NCBI GenBank assembly: GCA_033032175.1
Contig: CM065312.1
Location: 1,550,001-1,614,000, forward strand
DNA: 64,000 bases
Direction: 5' to 3'
DNA from: Saturnia japonica
Taxonomy: Eukaryota; Arthropoda; Insecta; Lepidoptera; Saturniidae
Position 1 is the stretch's first letter. Every line of letters begins with the position of its first letter. The translations under genes and the position numbers were made by a program. The notes beneath the pieces are model-generated. The model searched no databases. It saw only the letters and a program-made list of their open reading frames with translations, and was not told where the DNA came from. Below are positions 1 through 11,930 of this stretch, in pieces.

Positions 1-174
1 ACACGTCAGTCGCATCAGAGATTCTCTAGTTAACAGCGAGGAAGACAGCGTGATATTAAATTTTACTAAATAAGTTTATACATATGGTATGCAGAAATAA
101 TGGGCAAAGTAAAATAGTCCAGACTGACAGTACTCCGACAAACAGATGCCCATATCGTGGAAAAGTGATTTTCC
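1..174. other. No recognisable feature
   Basis: AT-rich sequence with no open frame or repeat that I recognise. It leads into a LINE remnant at its right edge. Confidence 0.4.
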
Positions 175-325
175 ATGGCTGCAAAAAATAAGGGAAAAAG
201 AAGTCCTCAAACAACATGGATGACGAAGATCCAAAAGGACTTGAGAGAGATGGGATTTGCGGAAGATGATGCACAAAATCGGAGTAAATGGGCGTCGCAT
301 GATTGGGAAAACCGACCCCGCGTAA
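175..325 (+). pseudogene. LINE ORF2 C-terminal remnant (frameshifted)
   Basis: The open frame reads GKRSPQTTWMTKIQKDLREM and continues GFAEDDAQNRSKW, which resembles the extreme C-terminus of insect non-LTR retrotransposon reverse transcriptases, where a 'GRP..TW.D....DL..MG...EDAQ.R..WRR' block precedes the stop. An extra G in the run at 290-292 moves the frame. In the new frame RRMIGKTDPA follows at once and ends at a TAA at 323-325, a typical ending for these ORFs. This is a 5'-truncated, dead LINE copy. The RT and endonuclease domains are absent. The start given is only the first in-frame ATG and has no biological meaning. The family assignment (RTE- or CR1-like) is inference. Confidence 0.6.
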
Positions 326-2369
326 CGGGAAAAAGCGAGGCCGAAGAAGAAGTAGGTATAAGTTATGGCATTCTACACCCTATCAATCAACGACCAGTTC
401 ACGTCCTTTTGAAATACTGATAAATCTAGAGATTTTACAAGATGAATGGCAGTGCTATGAAAACAAATGTCTGTGTTTCCACACTTTAGATTTTACTTTC
501 TCCTAATTAATAAATGTGCGCAAGTTCCTTTATACACGAAGCTAGGTTGGACCTAAGAAAATTTTCTATTGAAAACTACACATCTAAAAATTCCAGTTTC
601 CTCTGTATGTTTATTTTACAATAACCCCTAATTGCAACCCAAGAAACCATTCCCAAGGGTCAGTACATAAAAGTCCATTAATACACAATTCCATTGTTTA
701 ATTCATGATAGGACAAGTCGTAATAGGCGAAGGGTACGATTTACCCTTTCCCTTAATTGGGCTCACCACCGAAATACAAACGAAATGGTTACAGAGAATA
801 CTATTAAATGTTCTTCAGCGGGACTTTGTATAGGTAATTTAGAACGAACGTAAACATGTGAATGGAAGACTGATTCTTCAGATATTTCATGAAACACACA
901 TCTGATGTTAAATCCCTTGTTAAACGTATTTGCTTGTTAAGGCAAATTATAGAGCAAATAAATGAAGACACTGAGAATAACTAGGTTTGTATGTATGTAA
1001 CGAGCATGGATGATGACTGAAATTATACACTAGCAAATTATGGTTTTATATAACTGATAAAAATGTATAAGCATTAGCGCTTAGTTTAGTAAGTAGAGAT
1101 GAGGCCGACGATGGATCGCGCTTACTTATCAAATGCCTATTCACTTTTCGTTCGAAAACTGCCAAGTTATGGGTGGGTGGAAAGATAGACGCCGGGAATG
1201 AATCCTATTACTTAGATGTTCGCATAATGAACGACGAAGTGAAACGCTTAGTGCGAATTGTGGAAATGTCCACCACGTAAGGATGTAAGCCCTCACGGCG
1301 CCTAGTTGTCATACAAATTCACAAAAGTGAAAGAACGTAGATTTTAATTTTCGGTCATATAAGTCAAAATATGTCGTGGATGTTTTTTATAATGATATAA
1401 AACAAAAAAATACGCCTAGCTAAATGGTAGTAAAGAACATATTAGACTTTTGACAATTTCTCAAGGATATTAAAACCATCTTATGAGGACTCAAACCTTA
1501 AAGTGAAGTAGAGAATGTTCTACAGTTAGCTTGGCTAGCAAGCAGCAACACAGCTAGCACCTAACCTTAACATAAAAAAATTGAAATATATATTATCCCA
1601 GCAAACACTAGGTTCGCACTCGTTTACAAAAAAGAAATAGTTTACATTAAACCACGAAACATGATTTCTACACTGATGAGTTTATGATGAATGCTGAGAT
1701 CATGACAGTACCTATATATTTTTTAACGTAAATACATTTCTTTCGTATTTGTATTTTATTCTTTATGTGTTAATTTGAATACAATTAGTGCAAAGGCATA
1801 AAGTAAGCAACGCATCAAGTTTTATAAGTATTTGTAAAATGCCATAAATATGCTATAATATCTACTTACAAGGCTTACGTGAAGTTTGATAATGTATAAT
1901 GGAGAGCATGCCACCCGGATATCGGTACGCCGCGCCGCGCCGTCAATCCTAAATAGTAATCAGTACGGATATCAGAAAATTGAAGTCCTAGGAGCTTAAT
2001 ACGCTCAATAGCTTGGTGACAGGATTTCTCACCTGTACCAATTAAAAATAAATATGGGGATACAGTTTCAAACACGGCCATTTGATTCCAAGCAAAACAA
2101 AGCTCGTGTTATGTAACATTTGCTATCCAAGTATTTAATTATTTTGAAATAAAATAACATAGCTTTTGTTATAATTAAAAATAATTTAACTATAGTAAAC
2201 CACACATGATTGCCTTAACTTTGCCCTCCCAATACATCCTTGTTAACTTAATGTATATTCGTATAAACTTTGACATGCAGGATTTCGTCAATGATCGGCA
2301 CAATTTATACAATACAATTTTTACGATATAGTACCGTGTTTTTAGACTTTAATTAAAGTTTTGAAGTAA
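326..2369. other. No gene seen; AT-rich intergenic DNA
   Basis: Both strands carry only short, unconserved open frames. A small GC-rich spot of alternating GCCGCG words lies near 1928-1944. The same word recurs near 8020, 14042, 14960, 15004 and 18450, so it is probably part of a dispersed repeat. Confidence 0.4.
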
Positions 2370-2765
2370 GTGTTATGTTCTATAATAAGACCCCGAAGCA
2401 CATTATTGATTTGCCAAACAATGTGTTCAAGGACTGCGTCAAATAGGTTTTACTGTCAAAAGGTTATTCTTATGATAATATCATTAATGGATCATTATGT
2501 TAATGATAGTGATGTGTGGAAGTGACTCCCTTTTTGTACATTATCTAAATTATTATTATGGTTATAATATCATATATTATTATTGTGTTATATTAATTTT
2601 ATTGTACAATTGAATATAAAAAGATGAACCCGATCGAGTTTCTTACCGGTTCTTCTCGTTGACTGGGATTTTTTCCGAACCGGTAGTAGTGTTTTGACGT
2701 TCATAAGTGTCTTCTTAGGGCCTAAATTGAATAAAGATTTTTCTTAATTTTGATTTTATATTCCG
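2370..2765 (+). pseudogene. LINE-c copy 1: ORF2 C-terminus and 3' tail
   Basis: One frame reads FYNKTPKHIIDLPNNVFKDC, then after a stop VLLSKGYSYDN. This matches the 'F.NK.P..I..LP...FK..VK..L..KGYY' ending of CR1/jockey-clade reverse transcriptases as I know them. A GAACCCGATCGAGTTTCTTA..GGTTCTTCTCG stretch and a TTGAATAAAGATTTTTC/TTGATTTT tail follow. The same string is found at 16030-16175 and, inverted, in three other LINE-c copies in this window. The copy is 5'-truncated, like most LINE insertions, and carries an in-frame stop. Confidence 0.6.
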
Positions 2766-3279
2766 TCTGTCCGCGTGTATGCATGTACGTGTGCGCATGT
2801 CTGTTTTGAATCTTTTGATTTCCGATAGGATTCGAACCCAACAACACCAATGGCTAACTTTAATGAAGTGTGCAGTTCGGTTTAGGGGTTGGATTTATGA
2901 ATGGTCAAGGAACGGTATTTTTTATTATTATCAGATAGTTATTTCCAAATACCACTTATAATATATAATTATTATAGCCTTATTAATTTCCTTAATAAAT
3001 ACAAAAGAGTTATATAAATAAATTAATAAATTTATGTGTTAATATAAATAAACTAATTACTAAATTACACTTTTCTTTTCTTTACAACATTTTTCTTTTC
3101 TTTAAGCTACAATTTAATCTATACTTATAGTAAAAAGGTAAAGAGTCGAAATTTGTACATTGAAGGTATTTGAGAAAAAATAATACAGGGGGCTTAGAAT
3201 CATGGACAAAACACATTTTGAAAGTTTTTAAAATTTTATGGTCGGTATGGCCGGAAAATTTTATTTCTCAGTATGTTCA
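2766..3279. other. No gene seen
   Basis: Very AT-rich DNA rich in TTATAA and ATTAAT words. I see no coding signal. Confidence 0.35.
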
Positions 3280-3902
3280 AACGTCAATCACACAAAAACT
3301 ACTGGACCGAACTTAATATTATATATTTACATACTATTAAAAAAAAAAACAATAAAACATGTTTTTTTATTTTCGAGGAGTATGAATACATAGATGGCGC
3401 TGTACGACTTTGTTAAAATTATCATGAAATCGATTTAATATTTACTGTCACACAAGTATATTTTCTGTAAGCACTTATAAATTAATAATTTAAGGCTGGG
3501 CTTTTATTAATATTTTTAGATAGAGATCAACGTTATTTTTCAATGTTTGATATAATTAAAAATATTTTATTCGATTTAAATTTTCTACGATAGATGTCGT
3601 TGTATGGTGTTGCGCTATCAAGATTTTTATTGAATTACACTAAAGAGACATAGTGTTATGCATTATTATTTATTACTTACTGGATATGAAAGGTTTATAA
3701 AAATAAACTTATATAATAAAATTAGCTTTTCGTAAAGAACGGTTAACATTTAAATTGATTTTAGTTGTGTATACTGAAAGCTTAGATATACCGGTCAAAT
3801 ACCGTAAAGTGATATTGAGGTGAGGGGAGGTTTTTATTTAGTAACTGTTTTTCATATACGAAATATACCACGCGGACGAAGTCGCGGGCACTGCTAGTAT
3901 TA
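3280..3902 (-). repeat. Family D non-autonomous repeat
   Basis: On the minus strand it begins ACTAGCAGTGCCCGCGACTT, followed by CGTCCGCGTGG. This is a widely seen lepidopteran repeat start, also present in variant form at 22420, 24604 and 29198 (plus) and near 18208 (minus). The far end, about 3280-3310, is judged only from the start of a CAAACGTCAATCACACAAAAACTACTGGACC-type stretch and is uncertain. I see no protein-coding capacity. It is probably an RTE-mobilised non-autonomous element, but the class is inference. Confidence 0.5.
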
Positions 3903-4363
3903 CATATATTCTCATTATAATATGTTTATTATATTTAATACCGCTTAACAGGATTACCACTTACATTACATAAAAAATACCTCATGCTTCTGTATCGCTG
4001 TTTTTACGGATCTCCCAAAAATCCTGTTACCCCTAAACGGATTAACCCATATTCAAATATGCGTTAATAACCCGGTTAATCGGATTTACCCATCCCTACT
4101 CTACAGCCGTGTACCATTTAACTGGTGCACACTTAATAACGAAGGTGTTATTTACAAAACAACCCTTTTGTATCCTACTTGTCAAACTTGACCCCCGAGT
4201 CTTACTGAATTTATACTTAGCTTCTATAATTCTACCAAAACTAACAAATACATAGTAAAAATATAATCATAATTTGTACAGATCGCTAGGTTTATTACAA
4301 AACCTTGAGTGTTAGAAATTATGTAAGGTCAAACTGTGTAAACACTACTGCGGCACAGTTGGA
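3903..4363. other. No gene seen
   Basis: AT-rich DNA with a short TTACCCATCCCTAC word near 4086-4099 that resembles a hAT terminal inverted repeat. I could not pair it with a partner. Confidence 0.3.
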
Positions 4364-4441
4364 AGCGATATTAGCTCAGTGGTGGCGCGTTCGGATACCG
4401 CTTCGATCGACGTAGGTTCGAACTTATACAGTAAGCCTAAG
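4364..4441 (+). repeat. SINE-A tRNA-like head
   Basis: This has the two internal RNA polymerase III promoter boxes of a tRNA: TAGCTCAGTGG (A box) and GGTTCGAAC (B box), separated by about 30 bases, with GATCGACGTAGGTTCGAA around the B box. It is not a working tRNA gene: the acceptor arms do not pair and there is no plausible anticodon stem in register. The same head occurs at 63168 (plus) and 40155 and 58885 (minus). The body of the SINE is missing here, because LINE-c sequence follows at once. Confidence 0.6.
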
Positions 4442-4872
4442 CTATCAAAATCAAAAACAATTTATTCAATATAGACCTTAAGAAAGCACAAAACATACCA
4501 GTCATTGAAAAAACTCGATCGAAAGACTCGAAACTCGATCAAGGTTATAATAATTTTTTTTTTAAACAACATGTATAAGTTTTGTTTACAGTTCATTGAA
4601 ATTTAAGAGAATGCACAGAGGGAGAGTCACTTTCAGACATCGTTATCATTCACGTAAACCCTTTCGTTATTAAAACTGGCTTCACATTATTTTTAAACTC
4701 AATGTGCGGTAAATCGGTAATGTACTTAGAAAATTTACTGTAGGGAAATGATTAGCTAAAAAACAATTTGTTTTATTAGGTCTAAAAGGCAGTAGTGAAC
4801 ACTTACTCTCAGGTGGATCGACAAAGAGAGAGTGAGTGGAGGACAGAGCACTAATGTACAGTTGTCTCACAT
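4442..4872 (-). pseudogene. LINE-c copy 2: ORF2 C-terminus and 3' tail
   Basis: Minus-strand frames read KTNCFLANHFPTVNFLSTLP, equivalent to the 'K..CFLGN.VRF.NK.P' ending in the 10.2 and 35.3 kb copies but frameshifted. It shares with those copies the tract GAGTCACTTTCAGACATCGT (4625-4644) and a degraded GAACC..GATCGAG tail around 4505-4545. It is dead and 5'-truncated, and abuts a SINE-A head on its right-to-left end. Confidence 0.55.
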
Positions 4873-5695
4873 TAAAAAAAAAACTTTAAATTAGAATGTT
4901 GTTAACGTCGGTTTCCACGCCCTAATCTACAAGGGGGAAAAACAGGAATACATAACAAGCATGCTTTTTACCCTGAGAATGTACATGCCCAAAAGAGGGA
5001 TGTAAAAATAAAAGAGAAAAAAACAACAAGTGATTCTAAACATAACAACTTCTAACAACAAACCAGATAATTATGAAGCTGAAATAGGGTTGTCAACTTT
5101 ATCCTCTCACTTACGTCATCCCTCGTTATTTCGCCCTGCTCTTGCATAGAGATTACTAGCAACCCTCATTATATCCTTGGAGCATCGGGCAAGCAATCGC
5201 TTAGTCTTGTCTTGAGCTTTCTCGTCTAGGCAAAAAATGCCAAAGGTACACGTTATATTTTTAACTATTTGGTGATCCACTTAGGATGGTATGAATACGG
5301 CAGCGCCATCTTTATTATTCTCTGATGGATTGACCATGAGGAATATCTGAGGAGCAATCCAACGATAAAAACGACATTCCTTTCACCTGAGACGGCGGCC
5401 ACCTTTTTAGACCGTCTAGACAATAGTGATGACCCTAGGTCAATAGTACGAACACTAGGTAAATAGTATAATTTGAATATTGACTTATAATATAAATAAC
5501 ACCATAAATCATTTAGCCATGATCTTGAGAAGAGCGGTTTAAAAAAATGTTTTTTTTTTTGGCATCATTAGTCAAATGTAAATCGGATGATACATATGTT
5601 TAAAGCTTTCTTGACTAAATGTTTGTGAATTATAAGCAATTAATTAATTAATTAACGGTGATATTTTTCAAGTAGAAACTAATCTATCAGTCGTA
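4873..5695. other. No gene seen
   Basis: AT-rich DNA with an AATTAATTAATTAATTAA run at 5638-5655. I recognise no element. Confidence 0.35.
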
Positions 5696-5703
5696 CAAAT
5701 AAG

Positions 5704-6394
5704 TAGAGATGTAACGATATCGATACGATATAATCGACTGGCCGATATATCGGTATCACGGAATATTTATCAACCGATCTCTATCAATTTGAAAAGGGCG
5801 CGAAACAACCATAATTATTACGGTGTGGTGTTAGCGGCGACATTGCCGACTTTTTTTAGCGTTGTATTATTTTGCACCTATATTTAATATTAATTTTGAA
5901 ATTAAAAATCATAATATAATATATTATCTACTTATCATTAAAAAAGATAATCGCCAGTTGTGTGCATAACAGAACCACATACAATTGGCCAAATAAATTT
6001 ACCCTCCATTATGCGGTTAAAAATGTGTTCCTAGGAGCCTAGGACCTTACTTTCGTTATCGTTATAGTATCGACAAAATTATTGACAGCAAAATGGCGCC
6101 GCGCTGCGCTTGCGCGTCCTTTGACCCGATCATCAGCTGTTTTTGATTTTATAGTTCATCCCTAATTATTTTTTTAAGTAAAGTAATGTATTTTTTTTAA
6201 TAAAACTATCGTTGCATTTAGCTGTACTAACAACATGATGGAGCGTGAATAATGCAAATAAGGTTTTTTTTATATGATTTTTTTTTCATCAGGATCGATT
6301 TTTTTTCGACCCATCATCAAAGGTGTCATTATCACTATCGTCTGTCTTCGTTTTCGGAAGCGGTCTCCCAATACCCAGTATGGTTACATCCCTA
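5704..6394. mobile_element. Non-autonomous hAT-like element (691 bp)
   Basis: The ends are inverted: TAGAGATGTAACGATA at the left and, on the minus strand, TAGGGATGTAACCATA at the right, matching at 14 of 16 positions. YAGRGATGTAAC is a common hAT-superfamily terminus. The flanking octamers are caaataag (5696-5703) and gaaataat (6395-6402), matching at 6 of 8, consistent with an aged 8-bp target duplication. The interior has no transposase-like frame. It includes poly-T runs and a GC-rich stretch near 6093-6118. Class is from termini only. Confidence 0.6.
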
Positions 6395-6402
6395 GAAATA
6401 AT

Positions 6403-8370
6403 ATTATAAAACTAAAATTATAAAGTTCTTTTTATGTATTTACTTAACGTGTACCTGTATGTTATTGTAATTAAAGTTACGATATTATTAGATTGGGTAT
6501 CGATATAATAATATTTTAAACAGAAATATAAACAAATAATTGAGTAAACATTTCAATAGTATCAACCCTACCAACCTTCACGAAGTGTTTAAGACCAAGT
6601 TAAGTCCAGATTAAAGTAACAAAAGAAACGTATCGACCGTTCTCCATCCCCGCTCGCCCGTCACCCGTACCAAACATTATAGATTGTTTGTACACCAAAT
6701 TGTTCGCTCCAAATTAGAATGTTATTAAAGGGATCCAACGGGAAGGATGGGATGAAAATCTTATGACAAAACTTTGTTAAGATCGTGGACGTTACTTTAA
6801 TAAGTACCTACAATAACAAAATATATTAATAATTACTAATGGCTATAATCGAGTTATCTCGAGATATCTTCATAACCGTATGAATACATTAGTATATCTC
6901 ATAATTGCCCACCGCTAAAATAAATTACACAATATCGCCTGCAATCAATTAACTTGCATTATAAATCTAATATACTTCTATTTAACTACTTTTTTATAGT
7001 ATCACGGAAAATTAAGACACTAATCCAATGGTAAGCAGAGTAAAATCCATAACCAAGAGTAACCACCAAAGGATCCGCAAACGCCAAACGCCAAACAACA
7101 TTTTTTTTATTATATCGGTGTGTTCAAAGATGATATCAGACTAAGCTTAGAAAGGGATCTTTTATTTGGCGGTCTTTATTTTCTGGCAACAGATTTTTAA
7201 GTCATCTTATTTTAATGGTACCTAGTCAGGTAAATACTAGAAAATTTTCTATCACAACGCATATCTACTGACTTGTCAGTTTTTCCTCAATGAAAAGTAG
7301 ACCCCGTTATAGTATTCACACCTAACTAGAAAATTTGACATCTGAGCGCAACACTATTGACTTGTCACTTAACGTTGATATAATATATATAACTCAAGTT
7401 AGGTCTAAATAAAGCAGAGGGCGAACTACAAACACATTAAGTTCCAACGGCTCTTACCACGCAACCTTTCGCAACAATTCGGCCCTCACAATCAGTATCA
7501 CATTTCCGCGCTCTAGGGATGGGCGATATATAATATCGATATCGATAACTCATCAAAAGAGGCACGAAGATAAATTTCAGCAGGCCGGCTGAGACAACTG
7601 GCTGTTCTTACCATCAGGTGCGGTACAATCATTTTATAGTATTATTATAAAAAAAGCCTCCAGAGAGATACGACATATAAAAATTATTAAAAAGAAACAA
7701 AAAACCCGACAGCAACAATAGAAACACTCGCCTAAAAAAAATATTTTTTCTATTTTTGTTTTTTTTTTTGTCATCGTACGTCGTACGTCAGACGTCATAC
7801 ATACAAATTATAAAGCCTATGTCTTTCCCACATTTAAGACAAATCTAACGACAGTTTGTATGCTATAATTCATCAAGCTGTTTAGGCTACAGAGCGTGCC
7901 AAAGAAATAGACATACATACATACTTACATACATACGCTCTAAAACATAACCGTCCATTTTCGCAGTCAGGTAAAAAACAGAATAAACAACGGCTTTAAA
8001 TGAAGTAACGCTGTCTACGGCACGGCGCGGCGTCGTAACCAAACATTTTGAAGGAGAACCATTTATTGTTGTGTCGTAATATCACTACACAATAAGAACC
8101 GAACCGAAACGAATACTAGAATATAGAAGCTATTCTTTCGTGATTAAGATACTTTGGCAGTTGGCACGTCAGTCTGCTCCTCTCTACGAACTATGTACCT
8201 AACTAGATCGAAATAACGAATTCAAATTTTATTTTATTTTACAAATACAACGAGACCTTGAATACTGAAGATGACTTGAAAGTTATCACAAATAAAAGAT
8301 AATAATAATTTACCGCGAATTAAACACGATTTAGTTTATACATAATGATGTGGTGTCGTGGGACACCAGG
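6403..8370. other. No gene seen; microsatellite-bearing AT-rich DNA
   Basis: No convincing coding frame. It contains an unpaired hAT-like word ctagggatgggcgatat at 7512-7528 and an imperfect (CATA)n run at 7911-7935. A CGTACGTCGTACGTCAGACG-like stretch lies near 7775-7794. Confidence 0.35.
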
Positions 8371-8780
8371 TAGGAACGAAGTTCCTTCGGCTAATGTAGA
8401 ATCGACACAAATTGCAAAAAAAATCGTGCTCAATTTTATGTAGGTTTTCTTGATTTTTCTCTTAAATTTTGCTGATTAGTTTTTATTTAAGTACAAGAAA
8501 GTATTTAGGAAATTCAGTATTTTAGGAAATAATAAATTACTTAAAATAAAAAAAAATGATAAGAAAATAATAAAAGAAAGAGGGAGAAAGAGAAAGTTAT
8601 TATACACTACTCGCTTGTGTATGCGACTGTCGCGCCTGCGCACGTCTCATCTAACGGTTTTATTCCACGCACTTTTTTCCACTGATTTTTTCTTACGGTT
8701 TTACTATCACATTTTTTTCAGTTCGGTCGCGCAGCAAAATCCCTATCCCCTCCAAGCCTGCCGTAAGGAACTTCGTTCCA
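8371..8780. repeat. Element bounded by inverted GGAACGAAGTTCC ends
   Basis: The 15-mer at 8372-8386 (GGAACGAAGTTCCTT) is the exact reverse complement of 8766-8780, and the motif is itself near-palindromic. Similar strings next to 'tgccgtaaggaac' are frequent in moth and butterfly DNA as I recall. I see no coding capacity between the ends. That the two motifs bound a single inserted element is inference. Confidence 0.35.
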
Positions 8781-9053
8781 ATAGCTGTGCCCCACAGGTT
8801 TCACCCGTGTTAATTTTATACGACAAACACCGCCAACGCACCCGTGTAGGCAATTTTTTATACTTTGTGTGAAACTGTCAACATTTGAATGAGGAATAAA
8901 TTAATTTTTCAAATTATAATATAGCCTATGTTACTAGCTGATACTGTACCTTTATTGGTTAAAGATTTTTTTTAATCGGTCCATTAGTTTTTGAGTGTAT
9001 CCATTACAAACAAAAGATCAAATATTTCGTCTTTATAATATTGGTATAGATAG
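8781..9053 (+). repeat. Family E repeat, shortened copy
   Basis: It starts ATAGCTGTGCCCCACAGGTT, then TCACCCGTGTTAATTTTA, and ends TTTATAATATTGGTATAGAT. The same start and end bracket longer bodies at 13993-14730 and 25783-26420 (minus). At 273 bp it is less than half their length. Non-coding. Confidence 0.6.
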
Positions 9054-9544
9054 GTACACTAAAAAAAAACTCCGTATTTTATTACATATTTTTCTTATGA
9101 CCTATAATTATCGATAATTCGACATCTGCATGATGTCGATGTTTCATAAAACTGTATATTCTGTATCATAATATCACAACATCCCTAGGAGTAGCCACAG
9201 AGCCGCAAACTTTTCGACACACGCGTGTCACGTTACCGTTTGCCAAACTTTCGGATCGCAGATACACTTTGTTTATTTGGGGTCTCGGGAAATATAATAA
9301 TGTCAACTTTATGTCATATATGTGTGTTTGTGCGAAATATCGTGCAACAAAAATAAAGAGTTTTTGATAAACGACAGTGAAATAAACGCGTTGGAAAATT
9401 GAAAACAATTTAATCGGCCTAATTTTAATAGGTAAGTATTGGAGCGTATGGTTATTATAATGGGCTAATTATAAGCTTCAAATATGACTACAATCTTACA
9501 CTACACTCCTTTAGATGAAAATCTATCGTCAAGCACCAATAGAA
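9054..9544. other. No gene seen
   Basis: A short minus-strand open frame at 9166-9408 has no recognisable domain. No repeat identified. Confidence 0.3.
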
Positions 9545-9906
9545 ACTAGTGGTCGCCCAATGATCGAAATTCGACCAGCGACTTTTTAATCATAGACTAT
9601 TTCCTTTTGACATTTGCAGTATGAACCTAAACAATGAATATTATATCACTCGCTGTCACTTTTCATTGGGGGACAATGTCAATATTTTGGGGGGTCTAAG
9701 TTCAATGGCACTGGTCGGTTTAGAATTCGCAGAATAAATTTATTTTATTTAATATATTAGTAACAGATAAAATTTAAACTTTCTGCACTCCTTCTCCATA
9801 TAAATTTTAACCATGTTAAATCTCACAGTCTACCGTGCACGCAATACGCTTAAAAAGTAGTACAAAATTTTTGCTTCACGTATTAATATAATGATGAAGA
9901 TATATA
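9545..9906 (+). repeat. Family F repeat, copy 1
   Basis: About 360 bp, beginning near ACTAGTGGTCGCCC and GAAATTCGACCAGCGACTTT and ending CTTCACGTATTAATATA. Two further copies lie at 11572-11930 and 12643-13025 in the same orientation. Shared internal landmarks are TCTAAGTTCAATGGCACT and CTTTCTGCACTCCTTCTCCA. No open frame is conserved between copies, so it is a non-coding, non-autonomous repeat. Confidence 0.7.
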
Positions 9907-10039
9907 TACCATTATAATAGAGTTAATACTCCAACTGTTGTTAGGGTCATTTACAGACGATTTGCATTCGGGCTGTAAGTCATCTGCTTAATTTCAATTT
10001 GGATGCGGTTTTGGTGTAGTTGACACAACCAGTACAATG

Positions 10040-10440
10040 AAAATCATTGATTTCATATGAATGTCAAAACACTATCACCAGTTCGGAAAACAATCCAGTC
10101 ATCGAGGAGAACCGGTAAAAAACTAGATCTGGTTGAAACATTTTTTATTTGTTTTACAGTATGTTTACTGTTTACAATTATATCATTTTAAATGGCTGTA
10201 TAAAGAGAGAGAACCACTTCCAGACATCATCACCATTCACGTAATGACCCAACCCTATAATATCCTTTAGACAATAACTTTTTCTTAACATGATACTTGA
10301 ACTTATTATCCAGCAAATCGGCAATACTAATAACCATAGGAAGTTTATTGTTGAACCTAACACAATTACCTAAAAAACATTTTTGGTTTTAGCAGATCTA
10401 AAAGATGCAAAGACTATAATATTATATTTATTTCTAGCAT
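10040..10440 (-). pseudogene. LINE-c copy 3: ORF2 C-terminus and 3' tail
   Basis: On the minus strand, two frames together carry the CFLGN..RF.NKLP and LLDNKFKYHVKK..LSKGYYRVG elements of the LINE-c ending. The 3' side holds AACCGGTTCTCCTCGATGAC and CCGAACTGGTGATAGTGTTT (read on minus, 10050-10120), matching the tail at 2640-2700. It is dead by frameshifts and truncated at its 5' end. Confidence 0.6.
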
Positions 10441-11085
10441 TAAAATTGTGCCTCTTATTTACAAGTTCAAAACTTGCGAAATTTTTTTCGAACAAATTAA
10501 ATAATTCAAGTTGTGTTGGGATTTGGGACAAGAAACTAAATCCTTAAAACGCTCAGTGAACAGCTCCAATGATTTTATTATATTTTTTGTATTTAAATAA
10601 TGTTTTAGTATGCAACTTTCCCTATGTAGGTACATACATAGGTGTTTATTATTTTATTATTTGCAATCTAGATCGCCCTAATATTGTAAAATAAATGGCA
10701 AGCGAGAACGAGCTAAATTCATTAAAATTGTTTTATTTAAAAACGTGCAAGAATGTTTTTAAGTGTCACTCAATAAATATGTATGTCAATGCAGACAGAG
10801 ACCTGCAGTAGCCAGTAGTGGCAGTAGGCCGGACACGTTCCGTTTAGGCATTCTAACTGACTGCATACACTTTGCATTCGCTACGAAAATAGACACTGGA
10901 GTCGATTCGAAAGTCGATGTTAAAATAACAACGTATCCATTCGCAGGTGAAAGATTAATGCAGATTATGAACGCTGCAGGGACGTACGCAAAGAGATCAA
11001 AGTATATAGAATTGCTATTATTAAAACTTCCATGAGAAAGTGTTAACGTAACTCGAATTTAGTATTCCATTTGAATGTATTTATT
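10441..11085. other. No recognised gene; orphan 90-codon frame
   Basis: The plus-strand frame at 10763-11035 reads through 90 codons without a motif I recognise. Its composition is somewhat less AT-rich than its surroundings. It has no paralogue elsewhere in the window and no obvious splice context, so I do not call it a gene. Confidence 0.25.
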
Positions 11086-11165
11086 TTACCTTCAATGAAA
11101 TTACTAAGCGTAACGTGAGAAGACATTTATGCAGGCCAGCAGCCAGCGGTGACCGCCGATAGATG
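11086..11165 (+). pseudogene. LINE C-terminal scrap
   Basis: The DNA CCTTCAATGAAATTACTAAG, then CGTAACGTGAGAAGACATTTATGCAGG, resembles the '(S/F)KR NV.RHL..' ending of jockey-like ORF2. The same ending is seen at 45850-45885 as TTTGAAGCGTAACGTGAAGA. It is too short and mutated for a firm family call. Confidence 0.3.
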
Positions 11166-11571
11166 TAGAACTCTCGATGTCGCCGCTTTTTTTTTAATGT
11201 ACTGTGCTCACTATTAGGCACAGTGTCATCACTTTACTGTCATATGAAAAACTATCTATGTTTAAAAAGTTCGTTTTCAGTCTATTATTTATATATTTTG
11301 TAATAATATAGTTAATAGTTAGTAAATTAACCATAAGTCTCGGTTTGACGTAATAAACTGGACAAATAGTTGACAATTGGCAACTAAACGAGGAATATTA
11401 AAATAATATCTTAGTAATGTTTAGTTCTGGCCACGTATACGATTCAGGAGCAACCGTGTGTCTGCAAATTTCACTGAATTTTAACCAAAGAATGAATTAA
11501 CCGACCAAAATTCTTACCCAAAATAAAATTACAATGAACATAATTATATTATTACTTGCGTATTTAAAATG

Positions 11572-11930
11572 ACTAGCGATAGACCTAAGGTCTAAATTCG
11601 ACCAGCGACTTTTTGATCATTTATTATTTTCTCTTTGACATTTACAGTATTCATAAACAATGAGTATTATCTCATCACTTGCTGTCACATTTCGTTGAGT
11701 GACAATGTCAATATTTTGGAGAGTCTAAGTTCAATGGCACTTGTCGGGTTAGGATTCGCAGTATTAATTTATTCAATTTATTAAATTAGTAACAAATAAT
11801 ATAGATAAATTTTAGCTTTCTGCACTCCTTCTCCATATAAACTTTACTCATGCCAAATCTAACAATCTTCCATGCACGCAATACGCTTAAAATAGTACCG
11901 AAAGCTTTTGATTCACGTATTAATATATAA
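11572..11930 (+). repeat. Family F repeat, copy 2
   Basis: It starts ACTAGCGATAGACC and contains AAATTCGACCAGCGACTTTT, GTCTAAGTTCAATGGCACTT and CTTTCTGCACTCCTTCTCCA at the same spacing as the copies at 9545 and 12643. It ends TTCACGTATTAATATAT. Non-coding. Confidence 0.7.

Noticed and set aside
4364..4441. Functional tRNA gene
   Set aside because: It has A and B boxes only. No acceptor-stem pairing or anticodon stem in register, and the same head recurs at several sites as part of a SINE.
10763..11035. Host exon of 90 codons
   Set aside because: No recognisable domain and nothing to support transcription. Length is within what chance gives in 64 kb.
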